A stretch of 64,000 bases of DNA, taken from Ignavibacteriales bacterium (GTDB lineage: Bacteria > Bacteroidota > Ignavibacteria > Ignavibacteriales > Ignavibacteriaceae). Position numbers and translations under genes: made by a program. Location of the stretch: assembly GCA_016707585.1 (NCBI GenBank), contig JADJHL010000008.1, positions 894,423-958,422 on the forward strand. The letters are read 5' to 3'. A model generated the notes under the pieces. That model searched no databases and was not told the DNA's origin. It was given only the letters and a program-made list of their open reading frames with translations. This document shows, piece after piece, positions 36,111 to 45,847 of this stretch. Each line of letters begins with the position of its first letter. The stretch's first letter is position 1.

Positions 36111-37346
36111 ATGTCATCAATACTTTTAGAATTAAATGAAGGATTAGCAATAGCGTGGCGTGCGATTAGAGCTAATAAAATTCGTGCTGCATTAACTATG
36201 TTAGGAATTTTTATTGGTGTAACCGCAGTTGTGTTGATGTCAACCGCAATTAAAGGTATTGATAATTCATTACAAAATGGAGTAAGTGCTTTAGGATCAG
36301 ATGTTTTATATGTTGATAAATGGGCCTGGTTTTCAAATGATGAGTGGTGGCGAATGAGAAACCGAAGAAATATTGATATGGAGGATTTTCACAGATTTAA
36401 AGAACTTGCAAAACTTCCATCTGCAATTGCACCCGTTACAAACTCTGTTCAAACAATAAAATTTGCTGATCGAAAAGTTGAAAATGTTTTTCTTAATGGT
36501 TCAAATTCAGATTATGTGAAGACAACGAATTTTGATTTTGCTTTAGGCAGATTTTACTCGGAAGTTGAAAGTAATGGATCAAGAAATGTAGTTGTATTAG
36601 GCAGTGAAATTAGCATAAAGCTTTTTCCCAGAGGCGATGCTTTAGATAAGATTATTAAAATTGGACCTGTTAATTTTAAAGTAGTTGGTGTTTTAACAGA
36701 ACAGGGTAGTACTCTTTTGGGTGCTTTTAATCCTGATAACCAGGTATTTGTACCAATCGGAACAATCTTTAAAAACTTTACCTCAAGACATTTTGGAACT
36801 GTAACTATAAATGTTAGAGCTGCAAGTCCAGAAATGTTAGAAGAAACAAAAGCTGAAGCTGAAGGAGTAATGAGAAAAATTCGTGGTCTATCTCATTCTG
36901 AACCCAATGATTTTACAATCAACCAGCAAGAAGGATTAACAAATTTTTTAGATTCAATTACAATCGTAATTAAAATTGCCGGATTATTTATTACTAGCTT
37001 ATCGCTTTTTGTTGGTGCAATTGGAATAATGAATATAATGTTTGTTTCTGTTAAAGAAAGAACAAGAGAAATTGGTTTAAGAAAAGCAATCGGTGCAACA
37101 CGAAGAACAATTCTAACACAATTTTTATTAGAATCTTCTGTTATATGTTTGATAGGTGGAATTATTGGATTAATAGCTGCTATACTTTTAAGTTTTATGC
37201 TAAATCAATTTTTCCCAACCTCAGTTCAGTACGATGTTGTTATTTTGGCAATAGTAATTTCTTTACTAACGGGAATTGTTTCAGGTTTAGCTCCGGCTTA
37301 CACAGCTGCTAAAATGGACCCTGTTGATGCACTTAGATATGAGTAA
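36111..37346 (+). CDS. FtsX/MacB-like ABC permease (first of three)
   Basis: This 411-residue permease has the MacB topology: one N-terminal membrane helix (RAALTMLGIFIGVTAVVLMS), a large periplasmic domain at about 50-280, then three helices at the C-terminus with the FtsX signature (GAIGIMNIMFVSVKERTREIGLRKAIGATRR in the coupling region). It ends in the usual DPVDALRYE. It is strongly similar along its length to the next gene and clearly arose by tandem duplication. The two may form a heterodimer with the shared ATPase. Confidence 0.92.
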   Translation: MSSILLELNEGLAIAWRAIRANKIRAALTMLGIFIGVTAVVLMSTAIKGIDNSLQNGVSALGSDVLYVDKWAWFSNDEWWRMRNRRNIDMEDFHRFKELAKLPSAIAPVTNSVQTIKFADRKVENVFLNGSNSDYVKTTNFDFALGRFYSEVESNGSRNVVVLGSEISIKLFPRGDALDKIIKIGPVNFKVVGVLTEQGSTLLGAFNPDNQVFVPIGTIFKNFTSRHFGTVTINVRAASPEMLEETKAEAEGVMRKIRGLSHSEPNDFTINQQEGLTNFLDSITIVIKIAGLFITSLSLFVGAIGIMNIMFVSVKERTREIGLRKAIGATRRTILTQFLLESSVICLIGGIIGLIAAILLSFMLNQFFPTSVQYDVVILAIVISLLTGIVSGLAPAYTAAKMDPVDALRYE

Positions 37347-37396
37347 GTTATTTTAATTATAAAAAATATTTCTAATAATCTATTAGTGACAAAAAT

Positions 37397-38623
37397 TTGT
37401 TTGCGATATTCTTTGAACTGAATGAAGGATTATCAATTGCCTGGCGAGCAATTAAGGCTAATAAAATTCGCGCAGCACTTACAATGCTCGGAATATTTAT
37501 TGGAATTACTGCTGTTGTATTAATGTCAACAGCTATTAAAGGCATAGAAAATAGTATCCAGAGTGGGGTAAGTACACTAGGCTCAGATAATCTTTACATA
37601 GATAAATTTGCATGGTTTAGTAATCAAGAATTCTGGAAAATGCGTAATCGTGAAAACATTACAATGGAAGATTTTAAGAAGTTTAAGGAATTGGCAAAAC
37701 TGCCGGACGTTGTTGTTCCACTTTTATACTCAAGACAAACAATAAAATATGGGAATAGAAAAATTGATGATGGAGTATTAAATGGATCAAACTCTGATTT
37801 TTTAACCACAACAAATTTTGATTTTGAACTTGGTAGATTTTATTCTGAAATAGAAAGCAATGGTTCGCGCAACGTTGTTGTTATTGGAAATGAAATTGCA
37901 TCAAAATTATTTCCAAGAGGTGATGCACTTGATAAGGTTGTTAAGATAGGTGCTGTTAATTATAAAATTATTGGTGTTTTAGCCAGGATGGAAAGTCTTT
38001 TTAATAGTCCTGATAATCAGATTTATCTTCCAATAGGGACTATATTTAAAAATTTTGCGTCACGTAATAGAGGAACAGTAACCATTGTGGTTAAAGCTAG
38101 AAATCCTCAGATGGTTGAAGATACAAAGATAGAAGCTGAAGGAGTTATGAGAAAAGTTCGCGGACTTTCACATAAAGAAGAAAATGATTTTTCTGTAAAT
38201 CAGCAAGAAGCTTTAACAAGTTTTTTTGATAACATTACTATTGTTATAAAGATTGCTGGTTTGTTTATTACAGGGCTTTCATTATTTGTCGGTGCAATCG
38301 GAATTATGAATATTATGTTTGTATCAGTTAAAGAAAGAACAAAAGAAATTGGTTTAAGAAAAGCAATTGGTGCCACAAGAAGAACAATCCTGATTCAATT
38401 CTTACTTGAATCTTCTGTTATTTGTATTATAGGTGGATTGTTTGGTCTTATTGCTGCAATACTTTTAAGTTTAATGTTAAATCAGTTTTTCCCAACATCA
38501 ATACAATATGATGTTGTTATACTTGCAATTTTTATTTCATTATTAACAGGAATTTTTGCCGGACTTGCTCCTGCATACACTGCCGCAAAAATGGATCCTG
38601 TAGAAGCATTAAGGTTTGAATAA
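37397..38623 (+). CDS. FtsX/MacB-like ABC permease (second, tandem paralogue)
   Basis: This 408-residue paralogue of the preceding gene has the same layout (ELNEGLSIAWRAIKANKIRA at the N-terminus, DPVEALRFE at the C-terminus) with substitutions spread over the periplasmic domain. It appears to use a TTG start at 37397; I see no ATG or GTG in frame that keeps the conserved N-terminus. Its stop directly abuts the next ATG. Probably part of the same exporter. Confidence 0.9.
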   Translation: MFAIFFELNEGLSIAWRAIKANKIRAALTMLGIFIGITAVVLMSTAIKGIENSIQSGVSTLGSDNLYIDKFAWFSNQEFWKMRNRENITMEDFKKFKELAKLPDVVVPLLYSRQTIKYGNRKIDDGVLNGSNSDFLTTTNFDFELGRFYSEIESNGSRNVVVIGNEIASKLFPRGDALDKVVKIGAVNYKIIGVLARMESLFNSPDNQIYLPIGTIFKNFASRNRGTVTIVVKARNPQMVEDTKIEAEGVMRKVRGLSHKEENDFSVNQQEALTSFFDNITIVIKIAGLFITGLSLFVGAIGIMNIMFVSVKERTKEIGLRKAIGATRRTILIQFLLESSVICIIGGLFGLIAAILLSLMLNQFFPTSIQYDVVILAIFISLLTGIFAGLAPAYTAAKMDPVEALRFE

Positions 38624-39850
38624 ATGAAGATTAATCAAATATTAGCTATCTCACTTCAGTCATTAAAAAGTAATAGACTAAGAACAGCTTTAACGATACT
38701 TGGTGTTGTTGTTGGAATATTTTCCATCATTGTTATTATGACGATTCTAACAATGTTACAAAGTAGTATAGATGAAGGCCTTTCGAGTCTTGGTAAAAAC
38801 ACTTTCCAAATCCAGAAAAATGATAATGTTTTTGGCGGTGGACCTAGAATGAGAGATCGTAATAGAGAAGATATAACTATTGAAGATGGTGTAAGACTAA
38901 GAGAAATGCTGACCGAAGCAAAGTTTGTTGGCGTAGAGCAATGGGAATTTGGTATTGTTGTTAAGTTTGCAAACAAAGAAACTAACCCAAATATTTCTGT
39001 TGCAGGTGTAAATACTGATGCAATGAAAACCAATGATTGGAACGTTGAAGAAGGTAGAGATTTTCGTGAAGATGATATTAATTATTCAGCAAATGTTTGT
39101 TTGATATTTCATCCAATAGCAGATAAACTTTTTCCGAACAGCAATCCAATAGGTAAGGAAGTTAGAGTTGATGGAAGACCACTAAGAGTAATTGGAATTG
39201 TTGAAGCTCAATCTGCATTATTTGGACAAAGTCGAGATAATTATGTTATTGTACCAATCACTACCTGGCAATCAATGTATGGCAGATATGGACGTTCTGT
39301 AAACATAACTGTTATGTCTCAAAGTAAAGAAGATTATAATGATGTAATTGAAGCTGCAACTGGTTACATGAGAACAATTAGAAAAGTTGGACCTGGTGAA
39401 CCAAATGATTTTTTCATTTTCAGTAATGAATCGATGATTGAACAAACAAACCAGATTACCGGACCAATAAAAATTATTGCACTAGCAATTTCTCTTATTG
39501 CTTTAATTGCTGCAGGTGTTGGTATAATGAATATTATGCTTGTTTCGGTTACTGAAAGAACTCGTGAGATAGGAATTAGAAAAGCTCTTGGTGCACGTAA
39601 AACCTGGATATTAATTCAATTTTTATTTGAAGCAATTATTCTCTGTATTTTAGGTGGATTTATTGGAATAGTGATCGGAGTCAGCATTGGTAATCTTGCA
39701 GGAAGTTTTTTAAATGCTCAATCCGCAGTTCCCTGGGATTGGGTACTAATAGGTTTAACTATGTGTATTGCTGTTGGAGTTATTTTCGGAACCTATCCAG
39801 CATATAAGGCCTCCAACCTTGATCCGATTGAAGCTTTGAGATATGAATAG
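38624..39850 (+). CDS. FtsX/MacB-like ABC permease (third, more divergent)
   Basis: This 408-residue permease starts on the base after the previous stop. It has the N-terminal helix (LRTALTILGVVVGIFSIIVIM), a periplasmic MacB_PCD-like domain, and the C-terminal helices with GVGIMNIMLVSVTERTREIG, ending in DPIEALRYE. It is less similar to the two upstream permeases than they are to each other, so it may pair with either one. The tail of the operon is followed by a palindromic repeat rather than a clear terminator. Confidence 0.92.
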   Translation: MKINQILAISLQSLKSNRLRTALTILGVVVGIFSIIVIMTILTMLQSSIDEGLSSLGKNTFQIQKNDNVFGGGPRMRDRNREDITIEDGVRLREMLTEAKFVGVEQWEFGIVVKFANKETNPNISVAGVNTDAMKTNDWNVEEGRDFREDDINYSANVCLIFHPIADKLFPNSNPIGKEVRVDGRPLRVIGIVEAQSALFGQSRDNYVIVPITTWQSMYGRYGRSVNITVMSQSKEDYNDVIEAATGYMRTIRKVGPGEPNDFFIFSNESMIEQTNQITGPIKIIALAISLIALIAAGVGIMNIMLVSVTERTREIGIRKALGARKTWILIQFLFEAIILCILGGFIGIVIGVSIGNLAGSFLNAQSAVPWDWVLIGLTMCIAVGVIFGTYPAYKASNLDPIEALRYE

Positions 39851-39868
39851 CTTAATTTTAATTTGAGA

Positions 39869-39964
39869 GTTATTTCGACCATATGGAGAAATCTGGTTTA
39901 TTAATAGCACCAGATTTCTCAGTCTCCAAAGGTATGCAATGGCAGAAGACTCATTCGAAATGAC
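39869..39964. repeat. REP-like imperfect palindrome (GTTATTTCGACC...TTCGAAATGAC)
   Basis: A 12-base perfect stem (GAGAAATCTGGT at 39886 with ACCAGATTTCTC at 39909) is set within wider half-sites: TTATTTCGA near the left end and TTCGAAATGA near the right. The form recalls the small 'GTCATTTCGA...GAGAAATCT' repeats seen in many Bacteroidota-type genomes. It separates the convergent permease and barrel genes and lacks a T-run. Confidence 0.6.
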
Positions 39965-39975
39965 TTGTGGTAATC

Positions 39976-42048
39976 TTAGAAATTAAGATCAATCTGTAAA
40001 CTAAATCTATTATCAAGATTCCCGATTATTTCATTATCCCCTGAACTTAATGTTGTTTCATCAGGCTTAAATGTTTCAGAATATTTTGCTGAGATTGAAA
40101 GAAATTGAAGTGGTTTATATTTTGCAATTACATACCATCTAATTCCTTTTCCATACATTGCTAAGTTTGGCATTACACCAAGTAAATCATTTTCAAATTC
40201 ATAAACAGCGGAATTAAAAGAATCAGTTTGAAAAAAAATGATTCTGCTGGTAAGATTAAGTTTTTTGTGTGCAACAAATCGTACATCCTGAAAAACTAAA
40301 AATCCATCTTCTTTTTTATTAGCATCCCTTACAAAAAAATGGTTGTATTCAATCCTGGTTTTTAATCTTAAACTTTTTGATAAATTAAAAACAAATTCTG
40401 TGCGTGCTATTTGCTTTAATCTCTTTACAATCATTTCGTTTGAACTGATTAGTTCAGTTACTTCTTTGTTCTCATATTTATAGCGTAGTTTAATTTCAAA
40501 TTTTGAGATTGGAGAAGTAACAAAATCAAACAATAATTCGTCACCCTCACTTGATAATGAATTTTCACTTGTGCGATATGGGAAGTTAAAAATATCATAG
40601 TAAAGATTTATAATGCCGAATGGTATTTTCCATTTTATGCCGGTATAAACTCCAACTTCGTTATTAATCTTTCCGGATCTTTCACTAAATCCAAATCCGA
40701 AAAGATTGTTATAATTTCTTGGATAACTTCTAACAGAGCTTGTAAAAATAAAATTACTACTTACTGAAAACTGAATACCATTTACAGATGCTACCGAAGT
40801 TCCATTATAACTTGCTTCACCAAATAAACTAATTTTTGAAAAATTTATATCATAATAAGTTGAGAAATAGTTAAAACTTTTGCCACTTAAATCATAAATT
40901 GATGTTGAAGCAAATTCCTTATCAAATGAAGCGTGATAGTAAATAACCCCAATATTCATTTTGCCCAAAAATCTATAATCTAAAACTCCGCCAATTAATT
41001 TTTCTTTTGCTGCTGCTTTTTTATCCAATTCATTTTCAAAACGATGAAAACCAGAAATACCCACTGATGAAATTTCTCCATTAACAGAATCAATGCTTGC
41101 ATCAAAAGTATTATTGGAGTAAAAAGCAGTTAAATTAAAATCATCAAAAGATAATCTTGTTGCAGCACCTCTAAAAAATCTATACTCAGCCGCACTTGTA
41201 TATGCGTGTAAATATCTTGCTTTTTTCTTTACAGGATAAATTGAATCAGCACCTTTTGAAAAACCAAATGGACTCCACAGAGCTAATCCTTGTCCATATT
41301 CCAAAACATAATCCCCGGCAATCAAAGTTTTAACAAATCCTAAATCCTTTATTTGAAGATGAAAGGAAGAAAAATCTGTATAAGAAGTTTCACCAGGATC
41401 TTTCTCGATTAATAATCCAGCTTGATAATTTTTATCAAAGTTATATAAAAATCTGTTATATGATTTTATTTTTGAACCTTCATACTTATTAGTAGTAAAT
41501 CCATCACGATTTTGTAAATCACTTGTAATTCTGCTGCGTATATGAAATTTTGATTTTGTAAAGAATGATTCTGAATCGTCAAAAATATCTTGATAAGATT
41601 GAGACTCAATTTCAGCTTTCTGTGTAGTAGCTTTAATAAAAGGAAGAATATTCTCGATTAATTCGTGATCTAATTCCTTTATTGAATACAGTTCGGTTGG
41701 AGAATAGAAATATCCAAACTTATCTCTGTGCTCTACAATTTTTTGTGCAGATTGTGGATCCATATAAGGTAAGTTTGAAAACTCAATCACATCAATTGTG
41801 TTTATATCAATCGGATTTTTTATCAAGTCTTCAACAATACTTACAAGTTCATCACTTTCAGATTCTTCATCAGCTTCAATTAGAATATTATCAAGCACGT
41901 CTTCTGTAATATTTGATAGGCTATCTAACTGAGCAAAAAGTAGATTGTTAAGAATGAAAACAAAAAATAAAAACCCAAAAAAAAGTTTCAAATTATTCCA
42001 ACCCCAAATATTTTCTAATTGATTTGCTTCTGCTTTCATCACGCCCAA
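39976..42048 (-). CDS. Helix-hairpin-helix plus outer-membrane beta-barrel protein
   Basis: The frame has up to 690 residues. After a signal segment (LKLFFGFLFFVFILNNLLFAQ) comes a ComEA-like helix-hairpin-helix pair at about residues 65-140 (NPIDINTIDVIEFSNLPYMD, LYSIKELDHELIENILPFI), then a long aromatic, Tyr/Phe/Asn-rich region ending in LQIDLNF that looks like an outer-membrane barrel. The start is uncertain: ATG 42048 or 42039 overlap the upstream gene, whereas TTG 41991 lies one base after that gene's stop and gives a clean signal peptide. HhH motifs usually bind DNA, so a role in DNA uptake is possible but unproven. Confidence 0.8.
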   Translation of the reverse strand: MGVMKAEANQLENIWGWNNLKLFFGFLFFVFILNNLLFAQLDSLSNITEDVLDNILIEADEESESDELVSIVEDLIKNPIDINTIDVIEFSNLPYMDPQSAQKIVEHRDKFGYFYSPTELYSIKELDHELIENILPFIKATTQKAEIESQSYQDIFDDSESFFTKSKFHIRSRITSDLQNRDGFTTNKYEGSKIKSYNRFLYNFDKNYQAGLLIEKDPGETSYTDFSSFHLQIKDLGFVKTLIAGDYVLEYGQGLALWSPFGFSKGADSIYPVKKKARYLHAYTSAAEYRFFRGAATRLSFDDFNLTAFYSNNTFDASIDSVNGEISSVGISGFHRFENELDKKAAAKEKLIGGVLDYRFLGKMNIGVIYYHASFDKEFASTSIYDLSGKSFNYFSTYYDINFSKISLFGEASYNGTSVASVNGIQFSVSSNFIFTSSVRSYPRNYNNLFGFGFSERSGKINNEVGVYTGIKWKIPFGIINLYYDIFNFPYRTSENSLSSEGDELLFDFVTSPISKFEIKLRYKYENKEVTELISSNEMIVKRLKQIARTEFVFNLSKSLRLKTRIEYNHFFVRDANKKEDGFLVFQDVRFVAHKKLNLTSRIIFFQTDSFNSAVYEFENDLLGVMPNLAMYGKGIRWYVIAKYKPLQFLSISAKYSETFKPDETTLSSGDNEIIGNLDNRFSLQIDLNF

Positions 42049-42847
42049 AACTAACTATAACTCCAGCTTGATGTGTTAAGCCCAAATCGTTATGAGTAAA
42101 CAATGCATAATCTAAACTGAACATTAAATAATTTATGCCTATTCCAACACTGTATTTTGAAGGTTCGTTGGAAAACCCGGAACGTAGAGAAATATTTTCT
42201 ATGATATCATAGTTTACACCAAACTGAAAAGATGTTTTGTACTTTATATCTTTTTCGAGCGCAAAATTTAATGTCAATTCATCCACAACATCATAAGATA
42301 AACCTGTATTTAATATCATTGGTATCTGATCATCTTCATTTCCAAAAGTCGCGCGATTAATATTTTGGACAGAAAAACCGATTCTAAATAAATTTGTTAT
42401 GTATGCCAATCCACCAAGATTAAAAAACAATGCGCCATCGTTACCATAATTTTGTATTGATACAGTTTGATAATTAATTGCTAATCCAACAAAAAATTTA
42501 TTTTGAAAATTGTAAGAATAACCTAATGCAAATTTTGATTCACGATAAAGATCAAAACCATAACTCATTCCGCCAATTGCAAAAGAACCAATATCTGTAG
42601 GCTCATGATATGCTACATATCCATTTGCTAATTCAGATAATCCAAACGGAGCAGGGGAATAGTAAACTCCAATTTCTCTCCAGTTCATTTGTGATAAGCC
42701 AGATGGATTATTAAATAAACTAAATACATCGTTGCTAAGTGCAACATCTGAGTTTGAAAGTGAAATTTGTTTTGCCCCAGGATTATACTGAGAATATGCA
42801 CTTAAACTTATTGCGCAAATTATTATAATTGTATAGAAGAGTTTCAT
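41993..42847 (-). CDS. PorV/PorQ-like outer-membrane protein
   Basis: This 284-residue protein has a signal peptide (MKLFYTIIIICAISLSAYSQ) followed by the typical start of PorV/PorQ-type barrels: GAKQISLSNSDVALSNDVFSLFNNPSGLS (the 'small N..N PAGL' pattern, split here at residues 24-52). The rest is barrel-like (FALGYSYNFQNKFFVGLAIN). Such proteins shuttle or anchor T9SS cargo at the outer membrane; others are general FadL-like barrels. It is co-oriented with the HhH-barrel gene and divergent from porD. Confidence 0.8.
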   Translation of the reverse strand: MKLFYTIIIICAISLSAYSQYNPGAKQISLSNSDVALSNDVFSLFNNPSGLSQMNWREIGVYYSPAPFGLSELANGYVAYHEPTDIGSFAIGGMSYGFDLYRESKFALGYSYNFQNKFFVGLAINYQTVSIQNYGNDGALFFNLGGLAYITNLFRIGFSVQNINRATFGNEDDQIPMILNTGLSYDVVDELTLNFALEKDIKYKTSFQFGVNYDIIENISLRSGFSNEPSKYSVGIGINYLMFSLDYALFTHNDLGLTHQAGVIVSFGRDESRSKSIRKYLGLE

Positions 42848-42922
42848 AATATTTGATAGTTGGTTACTCGAGTATATCTAAAATTCACAATTAATTCAAC
42901 AATTATTTATTCAGGGAATGTG

Positions 42923-43798
42923 ATGAGAATTTTCCTTTTAATATTATTACTGCCAGTTACTCAATTATTTTCTCAAGAACTTAATTGCAAAGTAACAGTT
43001 AATTTTGAGGGTTTGCAAGTTAACAATCGTGAACTGCTTGTTGACTTTGGAAATATAATTGAATCATACGTGAATAATACACAGTTTACGGGCGAAGCCT
43101 GGGATGGGCAAAAAATTGATTGTAATCTTACAGTTTTCTTTACAAATGCTTCCAGTGAAACTGAGTACACTGCACAGGTTGTACTAGTTTCTACTCGTCC
43201 AGTTTATAAATCTACCCGGCAATCACCAATGTTAACAATTAGTGATCCTAATTGGTCATTTAGATTTGAAAAGAACCAATCACTTTATGCTAACCAGGCA
43301 ACATTCGATCCGTTAACAAGTTTTTTAGATTTTTATGCAAATATAATTATTGGATTTGATTGGGAAACCTGGGCCGAGCTTGGTGGAAATCAGTACTTTA
43401 AAAAAGCATTTGATATTTTAAACTTAAGTGTTGGTAGTGCTTATAAAAATGGTTGGGAACAAAGTAGTGCTTCGTATAGCAAATGGGGACTTTGTAACGA
43501 TTTATTAAATGATAAGTACCGTGCATTTAGAGAAGCTTTTTTTGTATATCATTATGGGGTTGATGAATATCAAGTAAGAAAAAAAGATGCACAGGATAAA
43601 ATTGCAAGTTTAGTTTCTGTATTAGAAGATATGCAGAAAAAAACCGGAATAAATTCGGTGTTGATAAAACAATTTTTTGATACAAAGAATGGTGAGATTG
43701 TAGATTTACTGAGAGATTATCCAGATCCAACAATTTTTCAGAGACTAAAAAAAATAGATCCACCACACGCAGCAAAATATGATGAAACGCTTAGGTAA
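42923..43798 (+). CDS. porD: PorD (DUF4835), type IX secretion accessory protein
   Basis: From ATG 42923 (MRIFLLILLL), preceded by CAGGGA, the protein has 291 residues with a signal peptide ending in LFSQ. The mature start ELNCKVTVNFEGLQVNNREL and the later YANQATFDPLTSFLDFYANIIIG, split at residues 115-140, are diagnostic of DUF4835/PorD. PorD is found in T9SS organisms and is needed for secretion, though its exact role is not settled. It diverges from the PorV-like gene. Confidence 0.85.
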   Translation: MRIFLLILLLPVTQLFSQELNCKVTVNFEGLQVNNRELLVDFGNIIESYVNNTQFTGEAWDGQKIDCNLTVFFTNASSETEYTAQVVLVSTRPVYKSTRQSPMLTISDPNWSFRFEKNQSLYANQATFDPLTSFLDFYANIIIGFDWETWAELGGNQYFKKAFDILNLSVGSAYKNGWEQSSASYSKWGLCNDLLNDKYRAFREAFFVYHYGVDEYQVRKKDAQDKIASLVSVLEDMQKKTGINSVLIKQFFDTKNGEIVDLLRDYPDPTIFQRLKKIDPPHAAKYDETLR

Positions 43799-43808
43799 AA
43801 TTTTTAGT

Positions 43809-45821
43809 TTACTCTAACTCAACTGAAATAATTTTATCTTCTTCAGTGATGTTATAAATAACATCCAATCCTTCAATAACTTTTGCAAATAAAGTGTATT
43901 TGCTATCCAGATGTGGAAAGTTGCCTTGCATAATAAAAAACTGTGAGCTTTCTGTATCTTTGCCAGCACTTGCCATTCCAACATAACCTATATCGAAATT
44001 TGTATCAGAGTATTCTGAAACTATATCGTAGCCAGGTCCGCCCCAGCCAGTAGCAGTTGGATCGCCGGCTTGTATTACAAAACCTGGTACAACGCGATGA
44101 AAAAGAATTCCGTTATAAAAATTTTGTTTTGCAAGCATACAAAAATTAGCAACAGAGGTTGGAGCAATTTCAGAATCAAACTTTATAACAATATTTCCTT
44201 TAGAAGTTTCTATAGTTGCTTGATTGTATTTGAAAGCATTTTGCCAAATCTCTTCAAACCTATCAAGTTCTTTAAAACCAATTTTATGATTGCCCGTTTT
44301 TTCACTAATAAATTTTCTGATTGAATAAAGTTTTGATGATTCAGTTTTTTCAATTATTTGATAATAAAATTCTTTTTCAATCTTTTCTGATAAATTAACT
44401 AAAGACATTGTGGCTTCAAGAAAACTTGGATTGTCTTTGTATTTATCAATTTGGCTGGAAATTATTTCTTTTAATTTATTTTGATTATTTGTAATAAAAA
44501 TAGAATCAACACCATCTGCGGCAATTGAAATTAAGGCAGCACTACTGTTAGAATTTAAAGTTCGTAAAATAATACTATCATAATCAATGCTATCTCTAAT
44601 TTCATTATAAATTTTTACAATTTCTTCTAATGCTTGAATTTTATAAGTATGGCAAGAAGAAAAGTAATAATAATCTGTTAATCTTTTAAGTGCTTCTTTA
44701 TTGTTCCAATTTTTTGCATAAAATTGTAGAAAGTATTTACTAGTAATAATTGATTTACCTATGAGTTTCTTATGCTCTTCATAATCTCCAAACAATTCAA
44801 ATCTTGATAAGAAAAGTTCTCCTTTAAAACTTAATGATTTAGTTGAATCAAAAAGAAGTTCATCAATTTCGTCTTTTAATTGAAGCTTTAGTGAATCATT
44901 AAGAAATGGTTTTATGTTTCTTATAGAAATTGCGGTTTGCAAAGCAACATTTGGATTATCATCATTTAATAATTCAAGATATTCTTCAAGGTTCTCTTCC
45001 GGGAATGATTTTATAAAATAGTGGAAAAAGTGTAAGACTTTTACCAAGCCAATATTTAGTAGTATCCTTTCAAGTTCGGTTCTATCATTTATAAACAGAT
45101 TTGATTTATCAGCATTCCATTCTCTTTTAATGTTCATTAAAGTAAATTGCTTAAGCTTAGTATCGTCTTCAATTCCTTTATTACTTACAAATGCAGATTT
45201 AAATAATCTTTGAATTTGTTCATCAGTGAGATTATTTTTTCCATATCTTGCTAAAGTAAATAAACCTTGCTCAATTCTCTCTTTGGTAGAAAGTTGATGA
45301 GTAATTTCAGTCTCCAAAATGGATTTCGCTTCATCACTTTTAATTCCTTGTATCTGAAATTGCAGAATTGCTTCAGAAATTCCTTCAAGTGGAAAAATTG
45401 GTCCATCGAATGAATTATAAAACTCAATTAACTTTTGCAGATCATTTTCATTTCCGATTTTTCCAATTGCAAAAAATATTTTTGGAAAATGATTTGATAG
45501 GGGAGAAGAGTGTAAATAATTCCAGAGGAAATTTATTGATTGATTACATTTGCCAATTTGAGCAATCACAAAACAAACTTCACTTCCATATTTGTTCAGG
45601 TTTAGTTTTATTAAATCAGGTACAAATATTGTGTCTTCACTTTGAGCAATACTTAAAATTGCAGCTTTAGTTTTATAACCTTTATCTGAGTTTAGATATT
45701 TTGAAATGATTTGCTTATCAAAACTTCGTTCATAAGTTGTTTTGATAAGATCATACATTGTGGAATCATATTGAGCATAAATTATTTTGCTCAGTACAAA
45801 GAATAGAATGAGGATACGCAT
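43809..45821 (-). CDS. HEAT-like repeat protein fused to a cyclophilin-type peptidyl-prolyl isomerase
   Basis: This 670-residue exported protein has a short signal (MRILILFFVLSKIIYAQ), about 450 residues of HEAT/ARM-like helical repeats, and a C-terminal cyclophilin domain near residues 515-668. The latter shows ETSKGNIVIKFDSEIAPTSV, NFYNGILFHRVVPGFVIQAG (Arg of the FHR active site), and SSQFFIMQGNFPHLDSKYTL. It should isomerise prolyl bonds in the periplasm, perhaps folding barrel or T9SS proteins docked on the repeat scaffold. It converges with porD. The fusion is less usual than a free cyclophilin. Confidence 0.87.
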   Translation of the reverse strand: MRILILFFVLSKIIYAQYDSTMYDLIKTTYERSFDKQIISKYLNSDKGYKTKAAILSIAQSEDTIFVPDLIKLNLNKYGSEVCFVIAQIGKCNQSINFLWNYLHSSPLSNHFPKIFFAIGKIGNENDLQKLIEFYNSFDGPIFPLEGISEAILQFQIQGIKSDEAKSILETEITHQLSTKERIEQGLFTLARYGKNNLTDEQIQRLFKSAFVSNKGIEDDTKLKQFTLMNIKREWNADKSNLFINDRTELERILLNIGLVKVLHFFHYFIKSFPEENLEEYLELLNDDNPNVALQTAISIRNIKPFLNDSLKLQLKDEIDELLFDSTKSLSFKGELFLSRFELFGDYEEHKKLIGKSIITSKYFLQFYAKNWNNKEALKRLTDYYYFSSCHTYKIQALEEIVKIYNEIRDSIDYDSIILRTLNSNSSAALISIAADGVDSIFITNNQNKLKEIISSQIDKYKDNPSFLEATMSLVNLSEKIEKEFYYQIIEKTESSKLYSIRKFISEKTGNHKIGFKELDRFEEIWQNAFKYNQATIETSKGNIVIKFDSEIAPTSVANFCMLAKQNFYNGILFHRVVPGFVIQAGDPTATGWGGPGYDIVSEYSDTNFDIGYVGMASAGKDTESSQFFIMQGNFPHLDSKYTLFAKVIEGLDVIYNITEEDKIISVELE

Positions 45822-45847
45822 ACATTCCTCAAAAAAATAATTAAAAA

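Noticed and set aside
32680..39850. Macrolide resistance efflux (MacAB)
   Set aside because: The architecture matches the family, but substrate cannot be read from sequence and ATPase and permeases are separate here.
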